Under the pieces are notes generated by a model. That model was not told the origin of the DNA, made no database searches, and saw nothing but the letters and a program-made list of their open reading frames with translations. From the NCBI GenBank assembly GCA_910578175.1, contig CAJTPF010000001.1:1-31589 (forward strand): a stretch of 31,589 nucleotides of DNA. Reading direction: 5' to 3'. This document shows, one piece after another, positions 1-7,687 of the stretch (positions within the stretch are counted from its first letter, which is position 1; the number at the start of each line of letters is the position of its first letter). The translations under genes were made by a program, and so were the position numbers. This DNA comes from an uncultured Lachnospiraceae bacterium. GTDB taxonomy: Bacteria; Bacillota; Clostridia; Lachnospirales; Lachnospiraceae.

Positions 1-1
1 T

Positions 2-484
2 CCAGTTATTAATGGATTTATGGCACTGGAGGAAATGAGAGAGCATTTTTTTAAAATAGCATCCAAATATGCGGCAGATAATAATAGTATATTTGTTATA
101 GCTATCGATGGTATTGATCATGCTGCAAGAGCGGGATACACATCAGAAACCTTTTTGGCATCACTTCCGAATCCGGAATATGTTCCGAGCAATGTTAAAA
201 TTCTTTTAGCCGGACAGCCTAAAGAAGCTTATAAAAACTATCCTTTATGGTTGTATGAAAAATCGGACAACCTAAAGGAAATATTTGTGCCGCCATTACA
301 AATAGATGACATTTTGGAATTGGTAAAAAGTAAGTTTCCAGAAAAAACTTTAATTTATCAACAACAATTAACAGGACTTATTGATAAGTATGCCCAGGGA
401 AATACACTTGGTATGCACTTGCAGATGTTATGTGGAAATACGGGCATCTTACCAAAGAGATCAGGGACAGGGTACTTAAACTGA
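2..484 (+). CDS. STAND/AAA-like ATPase, C-terminal part of its NTPase module (5' end outside window)
   Basis: The frame is open from base 2, so the start and probable Walker A lie upstream of the window; the Met at base 20 is probably internal. Visible features are a Walker B-like strand (FVIAIDGIDHA, hydrophobic residues then D-G-I-D-H) near bases 92-124, a sensor-like strand (VKILLAGQPKE) near bases 194-226, then a helical region ending in YAQGN, resembling the end of STAND/NACHT ATPase modules. The frame stops at 484, but the next frame continues the protein sensibly (WYALADVMWKYGHL), so this looks like one gene shifted by -1 between 388 and 484. The region is visibly richer in A/T than the housekeeping genes to its right, which fits accessory or transferred DNA. 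STAND ATPases often serve in antiphage defence or signalling; that role here is inference. The family call is moderate, and the exact family is not recognised. Confidence 0.6.
   Translation, partial: PVINGFMALEEMREHFFKIASKYAADNNSIFVIAIDGIDHAARAGYTSETFLASLPNPEYVPSNVKILLAGQPKEAYKNYPLWLYEKSDNLKEIFVPPLQIDDILELVKSKFPEKTLIYQQQLTGLIDKYAQGNTLGMHLQMLCGNTGILPKRSGTGYLN
397..403 (+). other. Candidate -1 slippery heptamer (GGGAAAT) in the split ATPase gene
   Basis: In the upstream frame the bases read G GGA AAT, the X XXY YYZ phase of a -1 frameshift site. Slipping back one base enters the frame that runs open to 1689. The new frame has a stop at 385-387, so any productive shift must occur between 388 and 484, and the heptamer lies near the beginning of that interval. 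Four bases downstream, TTGGTA (408-413) can pair with TACCAA (450-455), a weak possible stimulator. A simple one-base deletion in the genome or the assembly explains the data equally well. Confidence 0.35.
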
Positions 485-1689
485 TAGAGAATGAGCCGGT
501 GGAAGAACTATGGGTGAATCCAAAGGAAATAAAAAGCAGAACGGCGGTACTGGAGGGATTAAAACATAAGCTGATGTCTGAATTGCCGCCGTATAAAAAA
601 ATTCCTGTACATAAACCGTTTATAACAAGCTGGAAACCGGGACAGATCTATTTCTATCAGATAAAAACGCTGCCGGATGATCCGGCCCGTGACAGAACAA
701 ATAACTATATAGGATGGTGGATCATTCTTTATGTAAAGGACTTGATGGAGGACGAATCGGTAGTAAAAGGAGTAAAAGATGTTTTGCCTCTGGTTTATGT
801 TAAAATGTCAGAAAAAAAACCGGAAAATATCTGCGATATAAATAATGCGGATTTTATAACGCCATCATTTCCGACAGATACGGGAGAGGCGGTTTATATA
901 ATGGGAATCAGTGTAAATACTGGCAGAAAAATAACGAAACAAAGCGAGCTCTATGGAATAACGGATCAGTTTCAGGAACCGGAAGATGAAATGGATTACA
1001 GCATGTTAGACTGGTTTTATTATTATGATTCTTTTGCTTTCAAGGCTGTCAGGTTTTATGAAAATGAGTTGGCAAGAAAGGAATGGATAAAAAAAATCAA
1101 TTATGCTACATGGAAAAACATCGAACAGAGAAAACGAATATACGAAGATAATGAGATTATCGGTAAGTCAAAACATTGGGGCTCTCTTTTTATCAAGTTG
1201 TACAGGGAATTGGAGAATAAAGATGAAATAATTAAAAACTGTACTTTTGTCACTCCATGGCTTCCGCATGACACATATATTTATAAACTAAACAGGGAAG
1301 GGATATCCGAAGAAGTATATATGGTAATTTATGTGAATTCGTTAGGAACCGTGGTCCATGATGGTGAAACATTATTTTTACCGAATATATCAGCCCGGTT
1401 GATCCGGGGAGATAAAGAAATAGCTGTCAGAATGATTAATTATCTGCCGGATATTTCTTTTGGGACAGATGGGAATGGGGAAAACAGATATAAAGTGATT
1501 CTTATTGATAAAGAGTATGATGAAAATATAGAAAGTATGGGGAAATGCAATTTTTATCTTGATGCAGGCAGATATGGAAAGGAACAGCATCTGAATGAAG
1601 AGTGTCTGGAGAGTAAGGATTTTGGGACGTTTTTTATGACATGGGAGGAGATTGTCCGGAAGGCGGTAGAAACATATCATGTGATTTAA
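430..1689 (+). CDS. C-terminal part of the split ATPase protein, with an internally duplicated unknown domain
   Basis: This 419-codon frame probably continues the ATPase after a -1 shift near 397-411. Its Met at 430 has no clear ribosome site and lies inside what looks like the ATPase helical tail (ALADVMWKYGHLTKEIRDR). The remainder is not a family I recognise. Two segments resemble each other: residues 62-126 (FITSWKPGQIYFY, then WWIILYVKD, then LPLVYVKM) and residues 270-325 (CTFVTPWLPHDTYIY, then VYMVIYVNS, then LFLPNISARL), suggesting a tandem beta-rich domain. Between them, residues 185-260 are rich in aromatic and charged residues (DWFYYYDSFAFKAVRFY). No signal peptide or clear membrane segment is visible. 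Its position as the C-terminal partner of a STAND-like ATPase suggests a sensor or effector module; that is inference. It could be a decaying pseudogene if the frameshift is real and not programmed. Confidence 0.6.
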   Translation: MWKYGHLTKEIRDRVLKLIENEPVEELWVNPKEIKSRTAVLEGLKHKLMSELPPYKKIPVHKPFITSWKPGQIYFYQIKTLPDDPARDRTNNYIGWWIILYVKDLMEDESVVKGVKDVLPLVYVKMSEKKPENICDINNADFITPSFPTDTGEAVYIMGISVNTGRKITKQSELYGITDQFQEPEDEMDYSMLDWFYYYDSFAFKAVRFYENELARKEWIKKINYATWKNIEQRKRIYEDNEIIGKSKHWGSLFIKLYRELENKDEIIKNCTFVTPWLPHDTYIYKLNREGISEEVYMVIYVNSLGTVVHDGETLFLPNISARLIRGDKEIAVRMINYLPDISFGTDGNGENRYKVILIDKEYDENIESMGKCNFYLDAGRYGKEQHLNEECLESKDFGTFFMTWEEIVRKAVETYHVI

Positions 1690-1853
1690 AGGTTAATGGA
1701 ATAATGTGTAAAAACATCTTCAATGATGTATTGTCCGTCAAATGGTTCATGGTTAAAAGTATAATATAGATTTTTTTATCATTCACGAGAATATATCAGC
1801 GAATGCTATATAGAGAGAAGACTTTGTGCGTTATAATTATTCCCCCTGTAAAT

Positions 1854-1908
1854 AGAGATACCCCTCAGAAGTGCCGGGTGCCCAAAGGCACTTCTGAGGG
1901 GTATCTCT
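1854..1908. terminator. Perfect 22-bp hairpin between two convergent genes
   Basis: The arms 1854-1875 and 1887-1908 are exact reverse complements around an 11-base loop that itself has GGG/CCC ends. It sits 22 bases past the pyrG stop on the minus strand and 164 bases past the plus-strand ATPase gene, so it could end both transcripts. The T-run is weak on both sides (ATTT for the minus strand, none on the plus), unlike the other terminators here. It may instead be an RNA-stabilising or mobile palindromic element. Confidence 0.5.
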
Positions 1909-1930
1909 GATAAATATTATTTGGTTATAT

Positions 1931-3538
1931 TTATTTCTGCGCCGTTTCCAAAGCGGCGCTGATAAATCCTTTAAATAACGGATGCGGGCGGTTCGGTCTG
2001 GATTTCAACTCAGGATGCGCCTGAGTGCCTACAAACCAAGGGTGAGATTCAATCTCGATCATTTCCACGATCCTGCCGTCCGGTGAAATTCCGGAGAGAT
2101 TCATTCCGTTCACGGTCAATACCTGACGGTAATCGTTGTTTACTTCGTAACGGTGTCTGTGCCGCTCGTGAATGGTTTCTTCACCATATAATGCATAGGC
2201 TTTGGAAGACTTGTCCAGAACACAAGGATAGGAGCCCAGTCTTAAAGTACCTCCGATATCCTCGATACCATCCTGGTCCGGCATCAGATGAATGACCGGA
2301 TGGGTGGTACCCGGGTTCAGTTCCACGCTGTGGGCATCGCCATATCCGATCACGTTTCTGGCAAACTCGACGATGGATAACTGCATACCCAGACAGAGTC
2401 CGAGAAAAGGAATGTTATTTTCACGGGCAAATCTGATCGCTTCGATCTTACCGTCAATGCCTCTGTCACCAAAGCCACCCGGCACCAGAATACCGGTCAC
2501 GTCACCCAGAATATTGGCGACATTATCCGGAGTCAGGGTTTCGGAATCCACCCATTTGATATTTATCTGTGCATGATGAGCAATGCCGGCATGTTTCAGA
2601 GCTTCTACCACGCTGATATATGCATCGTGAAGAGAGATGTATTTACCAACCAGTGCAACGGAAACAGTTTTGATCAGATGCTTGGAATCTTCTACCATAG
2701 CGGACCATTCGGTCAGATCCGGTTCCGGACAGTTCAGGTTCAGGCATTCGCAGGCAACCTGGGCCAGATGTTCCTGTTCCATTGCAAGGGGAGCTTCATA
2801 TAATGATTCCACATCTAGATTCTGAAGTACGTGGCTGGTAGGAACATTGCAGAACAGGGCGATCTTATCTTTTATGATCTGATCCAGAGGATGCTCGGAA
2901 CGGCAGACGATGATATCCGGCTGGATTCCCATTCCCTGCAATTCCTTGACGCTGGCCTGGGTAGGTTTGGTCTTCATTTCTCCGGAGGCTTTGAGGTAAG
3001 GGATCAGGGTCACATGGATCAGAATGGCGTTTTCACGTCCCACGTCATGCTGGAACTGGCGGATCGCCTCCAGAAACGGCTGGCTCTCGATATCCCCTAC
3101 GGTACCGCCTACCTCGATGATGGCTATTTCCGTATCGGTGGTGGAGTAATTGCGGTGAAATCTGCTTTTGATCTCATTGGTGATATGGGGAATGACCTGA
3201 ACGGTTCCCCCGCCGAAATCCCCGCGGCGTTCTTTCTGCAGTACGGACCAGTATATCTTACCCGTAGTGACATTGGAATTTTTTGTAAGACTTTCGTCGA
3301 TGAATCGTTCATAGTGGCCCAGATCCAGATCGGTTTCAGCCCCGTCATCAGTCACAAAGACCTCACCATGCTGAACCGGATTCATGGTTCCCGGGTCGAT
3401 ATTTATATATGGGTCGAATTTCTGCATGGTCACTTTATAGCCCCGTGCTTTCAGCAGACGACCGAGTGAAGCGGCGGTAATACCCTTTCCAAGACCGGAT
3501 ACCACACCGCCGGTTACAAAAACGTATTTTACTGGCAT
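1931..3538 (-). CDS. pyrG: CTP synthase
   Basis: Converts UTP to CTP using ATP and glutamine, in the cytoplasm. The 535-residue length matches the family. The N-terminal synthetase domain begins PVKYVFVTGGVVSGLGKG, the classic P-loop start, and is followed by the QKFDPYINIDPGTMNPVQHGE region. The C-terminal class I glutamine amidotransferase has the oxyanion stretch GILVPGGFGDRG, the nucleophile Cys in FLGLCLGMQ, and a later H-P-E (GTQAHPELKSRP). I start at the Met before PVKYVF: AGGAGG at 3546-3551 is 7 bases upstream, while the longer frame (MLLHLGGQS) has no such site. It is a lone minus-strand gene, divergent from ftsH across 273 very A/T-rich bases. The GGGC-type initiation leader of Bacillus pyrG is not seen, so CTP-sensing attenuation is not supported here. 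Confidence 0.97.
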   Translation of the reverse strand: MPVKYVFVTGGVVSGLGKGITAASLGRLLKARGYKVTMQKFDPYINIDPGTMNPVQHGEVFVTDDGAETDLDLGHYERFIDESLTKNSNVTTGKIYWSVLQKERRGDFGGGTVQVIPHITNEIKSRFHRNYSTTDTEIAIIEVGGTVGDIESQPFLEAIRQFQHDVGRENAILIHVTLIPYLKASGEMKTKPTQASVKELQGMGIQPDIIVCRSEHPLDQIIKDKIALFCNVPTSHVLQNLDVESLYEAPLAMEQEHLAQVACECLNLNCPEPDLTEWSAMVEDSKHLIKTVSVALVGKYISLHDAYISVVEALKHAGIAHHAQINIKWVDSETLTPDNVANILGDVTGILVPGGFGDRGIDGKIEAIRFARENNIPFLGLCLGMQLSIVEFARNVIGYGDAHSVELNPGTTHPVIHLMPDQDGIEDIGGTLRLGSYPCVLDKSSKAYALYGEETIHERHRHRYEVNNDYRQVLTVNGMNLSGISPDGRIVEMIEIESHPWFVGTQAHPELKSRPNRPHPLFKGFISAALETAQK

Positions 3539-3709
3539 ACTTTGTCCTCCTAAATGTAATAACACAAAAACTTCCGAATTAAAAAATACAGAACTAATTA
3601 TAAAACATAAAAAATATAAAAGCTATATAAAAATTAAAAATGGGTGAAAAATATTTTTACTTTACAAAAATATAATAATTAAAAAAAACATAAATAATCA
3701 ATAATGATA

Positions 3710-3738
3710 TTGATTTCTGTAAAAACTACTTTTATAAT
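3710..3738 (+). promoter_or_regulatory. Probable sigma-A promoter of ftsH
   Basis: TTGATT at 3710-3715 and TATAAT at 3733-3738 are separated by 17 bases. Transcription would start near 3745, giving a leader of about 67 bases before the ftsH ATG. The region around it is extremely A/T-rich, so chance matches are possible, but spacing and -10 are ideal. Confidence 0.6.
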
Positions 3739-3779
3739 AGGAAAAAGATTGTATAGATTAAATAAGATGAAAGGATGAG

Positions 3780-3799
3780 AAACCGGAATTCTCCGGTTT
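3780..3799 (+). promoter_or_regulatory. Hairpin in the ftsH leader, inside a 14-codon leader frame
   Basis: AAACCGGA (3780-3787) and TCCGGTTT (3792-3799) form a perfect 8-bp stem with a 4-base loop, ending 12 bases before the ftsH ATG. Only four T follow, so it is unlikely to be a strong terminator. A short frame, ATG 3775 to TGA 3819, runs through the hairpin and stops five bases beyond the first ftsH codon. No good SD stands between the hairpin and the ATG. Both arrangements would suit control of ftsH translation. Confidence 0.45.
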
Positions 3800-3811
3800 T
3801 GGTAAAGCTAA

Positions 3812-5797
3812 ATGGCTGAGAATTATAACAATGGCGATAATTACGGAGGAGGCGGTTCCGGAGGGCCAGACAGAAGAGGAGGTCCGGGCGGACCAAACAG
3901 GCAGAACAAGTCTCCAAAGAAAAAGCAGACGCTGATCATAATCATTATTGCGGCGGCGATCACACTGATCGGTTCCACGATCATGTCTACGCTGCTGGAA
4001 AATGCCACGACAAAGGAAATCACGTACAACGAATTTCTGGAGATGATAGAAAAAGATGAAATAGAAAAAATAAAATTTACTACGACGAAGATCATCATCA
4101 CGCCAAAAGATTCGGATGAAGGATATTTTAAATTTACTTACTGGACCACGGCGTTAAATGACGATGAACTGTTACCGAAGTTAAATAAAACCAAAATCGA
4201 ATATAAAGGAGAAGTCACGAATTCCCAGTCCAGTATTGTGACCTTTCTGCTGGAATGGATCTTACCCTTTGCCTTTATCTATTTCATAATGGCAATGGTA
4301 TTCCGCAGGATCGGAAAAGGCGGCGGCATGATGGGCGGCGTGGGAAAATCCAACGCCAAAGTCTACGTGGAAAAAGAGACGGGTGTTACCTTCCGTGACG
4401 TGGCCGGACAGGAAGAGGCAAAAGAATCCCTGAAAGAAATCGTGGATTTTCTCCACAATCCTGGAAAATATTCCAGTATTGGAGCCAAGCTTCCAAAAGG
4501 CGCGCTGCTGGTGGGACCTCCGGGAACCGGTAAGACGCTGCTGGCAAAGGCCGTAGCCGGGGAAGCAAAGGTACCTTTTTTCTCTCTGTCGGGTTCCGAT
4601 TTTGTGGAAATGTATGTGGGCGTAGGTGCTTCCAGAGTCCGAGACCTGTTCAAGCAGGCGCAGCAGTCGGCTCCGTGTATCATTTTTATTGATGAGATAG
4701 ATGCCATCGGAAAGAGCAGGGACTCCAAATACGGAGGCAATGACGAGCGGGAACAGACCTTAAATCAGCTGTTGTCCGAGATGGACGGATTTGATACCTC
4801 CAAGGGATTATTGATCCTTGCTGCCACCAACCGTCCGGATGTACTGGATAAAGCGCTGCTCCGTCCGGGCCGGTTTGACCGGAGGATCATCGTAGACCGT
4901 CCGGATATGAAGGGCCGGGTAAATATTTTAAAAGTACATTCCAGAAACGTATCCATGGATGAAACCGTAGATTTAAAGAAGATAGCGCTGGCTACCTCCG
5001 GCGCCGTCGGTTCCGACCTGGCAAATATCATTAACGAAGCCGCCATCAATGCAGTCAAAAACGGACGGAAGGCAATCTCTCAGGCAGACCTGTTTGAATC
5101 AGTGGAAGTAGTATTTGCGGGAAAAGAAAAGAAGGAAAGGATTTTAAGCCCGAAGGAAAAGAAGATCGTGGCATATCACGAAGTGGGTCATGCGCTGGTT
5201 GCGGTTTTGGAAAAGAAATCGGTTCCGGTACAGAAGATTACCATTGTTCCGAGAACCATGGGCGCCCTGGGATATGTTATGCATGTTCCGGAGGAAGAAA
5301 AATATCTGGAAACCAGGGATGAGATGCTGGCAAGTATCGTAGGTCTTATGGGAGGTCGCGCAGCGGAGGAGATCGTATTTGAATCCGTGACCTCCGGGGC
5401 CGCCAATGATATGGAGAAAGCCACAGGGCTTGCGAAAAATATGATCGCCAGATTCGGAATGTCGGAAAAATTCGGATTAATGTCACTGGCAAGAGTGGAA
5501 AATGAATATCTGGACGGTTCCGCACATTTAGACTGTTCCCAGGAAACCGCAGCCGAGCTGGATAAAGAGATACGGGAACTGTTAAAGAAATGCTATGACC
5601 GGGCAAAGGAGCTGCTTCAGTCAAACAGGGAATCCCTGGATAAGATCACGGAATATCTCTGTCAGGAAGAAACCATTACCGGCAAACAGTTTATGGAAAT
5701 ATTCAAAAAACTGAATCCGGACTTTGTGGAAATAAAAAACGATTTGGCAGAAGAACTGGAAGAAGCGGTGGAATCTGTTAAATCAACAGAAAATTGA
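3812..5797 (+). CDS. ftsH: ATP-dependent zinc metalloprotease FtsH
   Basis: Membrane-anchored AAA+ protease that degrades misfolded membrane proteins and short-lived regulators. The order is a Gly/Asn/Pro-rich cytoplasmic head (residues 1-40), TM1 (about 41-62), an extracytoplasmic loop, TM2 (about 142-165), a Gly/Met-rich linker, then the AAA module with Walker A GPPGTGKT (235-242), Walker B with Asp294-Glu295, and the second region of homology (ATNRPDVLDKALLRPGRFDR). The protease domain has the zinc motif HEVGH (456-460) in place of the common HEIGH. The 661-residue length is normal. The ATG at 3812 is the only sensible start, since an in-frame stop lies at 3776-3778, yet it has no obvious SD, an oddity treated in the findings. 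uvrC follows after 12 bases and is probably cotranscribed. The glycine-rich head is unusual but seen in Clostridia. Confidence 0.97.
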   Translation: MAENYNNGDNYGGGGSGGPDRRGGPGGPNRQNKSPKKKQTLIIIIIAAAITLIGSTIMSTLLENATTKEITYNEFLEMIEKDEIEKIKFTTTKIIITPKDSDEGYFKFTYWTTALNDDELLPKLNKTKIEYKGEVTNSQSSIVTFLLEWILPFAFIYFIMAMVFRRIGKGGGMMGGVGKSNAKVYVEKETGVTFRDVAGQEEAKESLKEIVDFLHNPGKYSSIGAKLPKGALLVGPPGTGKTLLAKAVAGEAKVPFFSLSGSDFVEMYVGVGASRVRDLFKQAQQSAPCIIFIDEIDAIGKSRDSKYGGNDEREQTLNQLLSEMDGFDTSKGLLILAATNRPDVLDKALLRPGRFDRRIIVDRPDMKGRVNILKVHSRNVSMDETVDLKKIALATSGAVGSDLANIINEAAINAVKNGRKAISQADLFESVEVVFAGKEKKERILSPKEKKIVAYHEVGHALVAVLEKKSVPVQKITIVPRTMGALGYVMHVPEEEKYLETRDEMLASIVGLMGGRAAEEIVFESVTSGAANDMEKATGLAKNMIARFGMSEKFGLMSLARVENEYLDGSAHLDCSQETAAELDKEIRELLKKCYDRAKELLQSNRESLDKITEYLCQEETITGKQFMEIFKKLNPDFVEIKNDLAEELEEAVESVKSTEN

Positions 5798-5809
5798 GGA
5801 GTTCAGATC

Positions 5810-7645
5810 ATGTTTTGTATTGAAGAAGAACTTAAAAAACTCCCGGGTTCGCCGGGAGTTTATTTAATGCATGATGAAAAAGACGAGATCATCTATGTGG
5901 GAAAAGCCATAAGCCTGAAAAACCGGGTACGGCAGTATTTCCAGAGCAGCAGGAATAAAACGGCAAAAATTGAACAGATGGTATCTAAAATCTGCCGGTT
6001 TGAGTATATCGTCACGGACTCGGAACTGGAAGCACTGATACTGGAATGTAATCTGATCAAAGAGCACAGGCCGAAGTATAATACCATGCTGAAGGACGAT
6101 AAGACCTATCCCTATATCAAGGTGACGCTTCATGAAGAATATCCCCGTATTTTTATAACCAGAAGCATGAAGAAGGATAAGGCCAAATATTTCGGACCCT
6201 ATACCAGTGCTGGTGCGGTAAAGGATACCGTTGATTTATTAAGAAAAATATACCGGATAAGAAGCTGCGGAAAATCTCTTCCAAAGGAAATCGGAAAAGG
6301 ACGTCCCTGTCTGAATTATCATATTAAGCAGTGCGATGCTCCCTGTATGGGATATATCTCTGCAGAGGAATACCGTAAAAATTTCGGTCAGATCGTGGAC
6401 TTTTTAAACGGAAAATATGCTGCGGTCCTGGAAATGCTGGAACAGAAGATGTATGCGGCATCGGAAGCCATGGAGTTTGAGGAAGCCGCCGGATACCGGG
6501 ACCTGATTCAGAGCGTGAAAGCAATCTCTAATAAACAGAAAATTACTTCCGATGAGGATACGGACCGGGATATACTGGCCTATGCCATGGAAGGAAACGA
6601 TGCTGTGGTGCAGGTATTTTTTATCCGCAGCGGAAAAGTTCTGGGACGAGAACATTTTCATATAACTCTGGCGCCCCAGGATACCGGCAGGCAGGTGCTG
6701 ACCAGTTTTATCAAGCAGTATTATGCCGGATCTCCGTTTGTGCCGAAAGAACTGCTGGTACAGGAGGAAATTGAGGATGAGGAGATCATCAGCCGGTGGC
6801 TGACCCAGAAACGGGGCGGAAAGGTAACTGTCCGCCGGCCGAAGAAAGGGGATAAGGAAAAACTGGTAGAACTGGCAATGAGAAATGCGGCCATTGTGCT
6901 GGAACAGGATAAAGATAAGCTTCGCAGCGAAGAACGCAGAACCAGAGGGGCCGTCCGGGAGATAACGGATCTGATCGGAATTGATTATACAAAGCGGATC
7001 GAGGCATTTGACATATCCAATATCAGCGGATTTGAATCGGTAGGTTCCATGATCGTCTATGAGGACGGCAGGCCGAAGCGCAACGATTATCGGAAGTTTA
7101 AGATCAAATGGGTAAAGGGTGCCGATGACTATTCCAGCATGAGGGAGGTACTGACCAGACGTTTTACCCACGGACTGAAGGAACTGGAAGAGTCGGAGTA
7201 TGGAAGCTTTACAAAATTTCCGGACCTGATCATGATGGACGGCGGACGGGGACAGGTAAATATTGCTTTGGAAGTGCTGGCAGAATTAAATCTTAATATC
7301 CCGGTTTGCGGAATGGTAAAAGATGACCATCACAGAACCCGGGGACTGTATTATAACAATATTGAGATACCCATAGACAGACACGGAGAAGGATTCCGGC
7401 TGATCACCCGAATCCAGGATGAGGCCCACCGGTTTGCCATTACTTATCATAAGAGCCTGAGAAGCAAGGCGCAGGTACATTCCATACTGGACGATATCAG
7501 CGGCATCGGTCCGGCAAGAAGAAAGGCGCTGATGAAAGAATTTAAAACCTTTGAAGCGATACGGGAGGCAGGGGTCGATGAACTAAAAAAAGTGCCGTCC
7601 ATGAATGAAAGTGCGGCACAAAAGGTCTATGATTTTTTTCACTGA
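5810..7645 (+). CDS. uvrC: Excinuclease ABC subunit C
   Basis: Makes both incisions around bulky DNA lesions marked by UvrA-UvrB during nucleotide excision repair. The N-terminal GIY-YIG nuclease starts at about residue 14 (GVYLMHDEKDEIIYVGKA). A UVR motif that contacts UvrB is at about 205-240 (EAMEFEEAAGYRDLI). The RNase H-like 5' nuclease follows (IEAFDISNISG and DLIMMDGGRGQVN carry acidic active-site residues), with two helix-hairpin-helix motifs at the C-terminus (LDDISGIGPARRKALMKEF). The 611 residues match the family. The SD GAGGAG (5796-5801) overlaps the ftsH stop with 8 bases to the ATG, so the two genes are likely one transcript. It heads the block running to whiA, a linkage common in Firmicutes. 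Confidence 0.97.
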   Translation: MFCIEEELKKLPGSPGVYLMHDEKDEIIYVGKAISLKNRVRQYFQSSRNKTAKIEQMVSKICRFEYIVTDSELEALILECNLIKEHRPKYNTMLKDDKTYPYIKVTLHEEYPRIFITRSMKKDKAKYFGPYTSAGAVKDTVDLLRKIYRIRSCGKSLPKEIGKGRPCLNYHIKQCDAPCMGYISAEEYRKNFGQIVDFLNGKYAAVLEMLEQKMYAASEAMEFEEAAGYRDLIQSVKAISNKQKITSDEDTDRDILAYAMEGNDAVVQVFFIRSGKVLGREHFHITLAPQDTGRQVLTSFIKQYYAGSPFVPKELLVQEEIEDEEIISRWLTQKRGGKVTVRRPKKGDKEKLVELAMRNAAIVLEQDKDKLRSEERRTRGAVREITDLIGIDYTKRIEAFDISNISGFESVGSMIVYEDGRPKRNDYRKFKIKWVKGADDYSSMREVLTRRFTHGLKELEESEYGSFTKFPDLIMMDGGRGQVNIALEVLAELNLNIPVCGMVKDDHHRTRGLYYNNIEIPIDRHGEGFRLITRIQDEAHRFAITYHKSLRSKAQVHSILDDISGIGPARRKALMKEFKTFEAIREAGVDELKKVPSMNESAAQKVYDFFH

Positions 7646-7647
7646 TA

Positions 7648-7656
7648 TGGTAAAAT
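7648..7656 (+). promoter_or_regulatory. Possible extended -10 promoter for hprK
   Basis: TGG followed by TAAAAT (7651-7656) fits the TGn extended -10 form. No convincing -35 lies 16-18 bases upstream, inside the uvrC end. It would let the hprK-crh block be expressed independently of ftsH-uvrC. The same TGGTAAAAT string appears ahead of mecA. Confidence 0.35.
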
Positions 7657-7687
7657 AAGGACAGTTTAACAGTAAAGGAGAAATTCT

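Noticed and set aside
1690..1853. A promoter or small gene between the split ATPase gene and the long hairpin
   Set aside because: TATAAT-like strings occur at about 1761 and 1832, but no -35 is well spaced and no frame with an SD follows; I see nothing else in the stretch.
2831..3469. 212-codon open frame on the plus strand opposite pyrG
   Set aside because: It is fully antisense to an unmistakable CTP synthase, has no SD or recognisable protein content, and arises from pyrG codon use.
3539..3709. CTP-sensing attenuator leader for pyrG, as known in Bacillus
   Set aside because: No GGGC-type transcription start and no leader terminator with a pyrimidine-rich arm are visible, only A/T-rich sequence. 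A minus-strand TATAAT at 3602-3597 lacks a good -35.
3780..3803. Hairpin before ftsH as a Rho-independent terminator
   Set aside because: The stem is only 8 bp and is followed by four T then GG. It lies inside the ftsH transcript downstream of a good promoter, so a leader role fits better.
6404..7171. 255-codon open frame on the minus strand opposite uvrC
   Set aside because: Antisense shadow of a complete uvrC; no SD, and composition is unlike a real protein.
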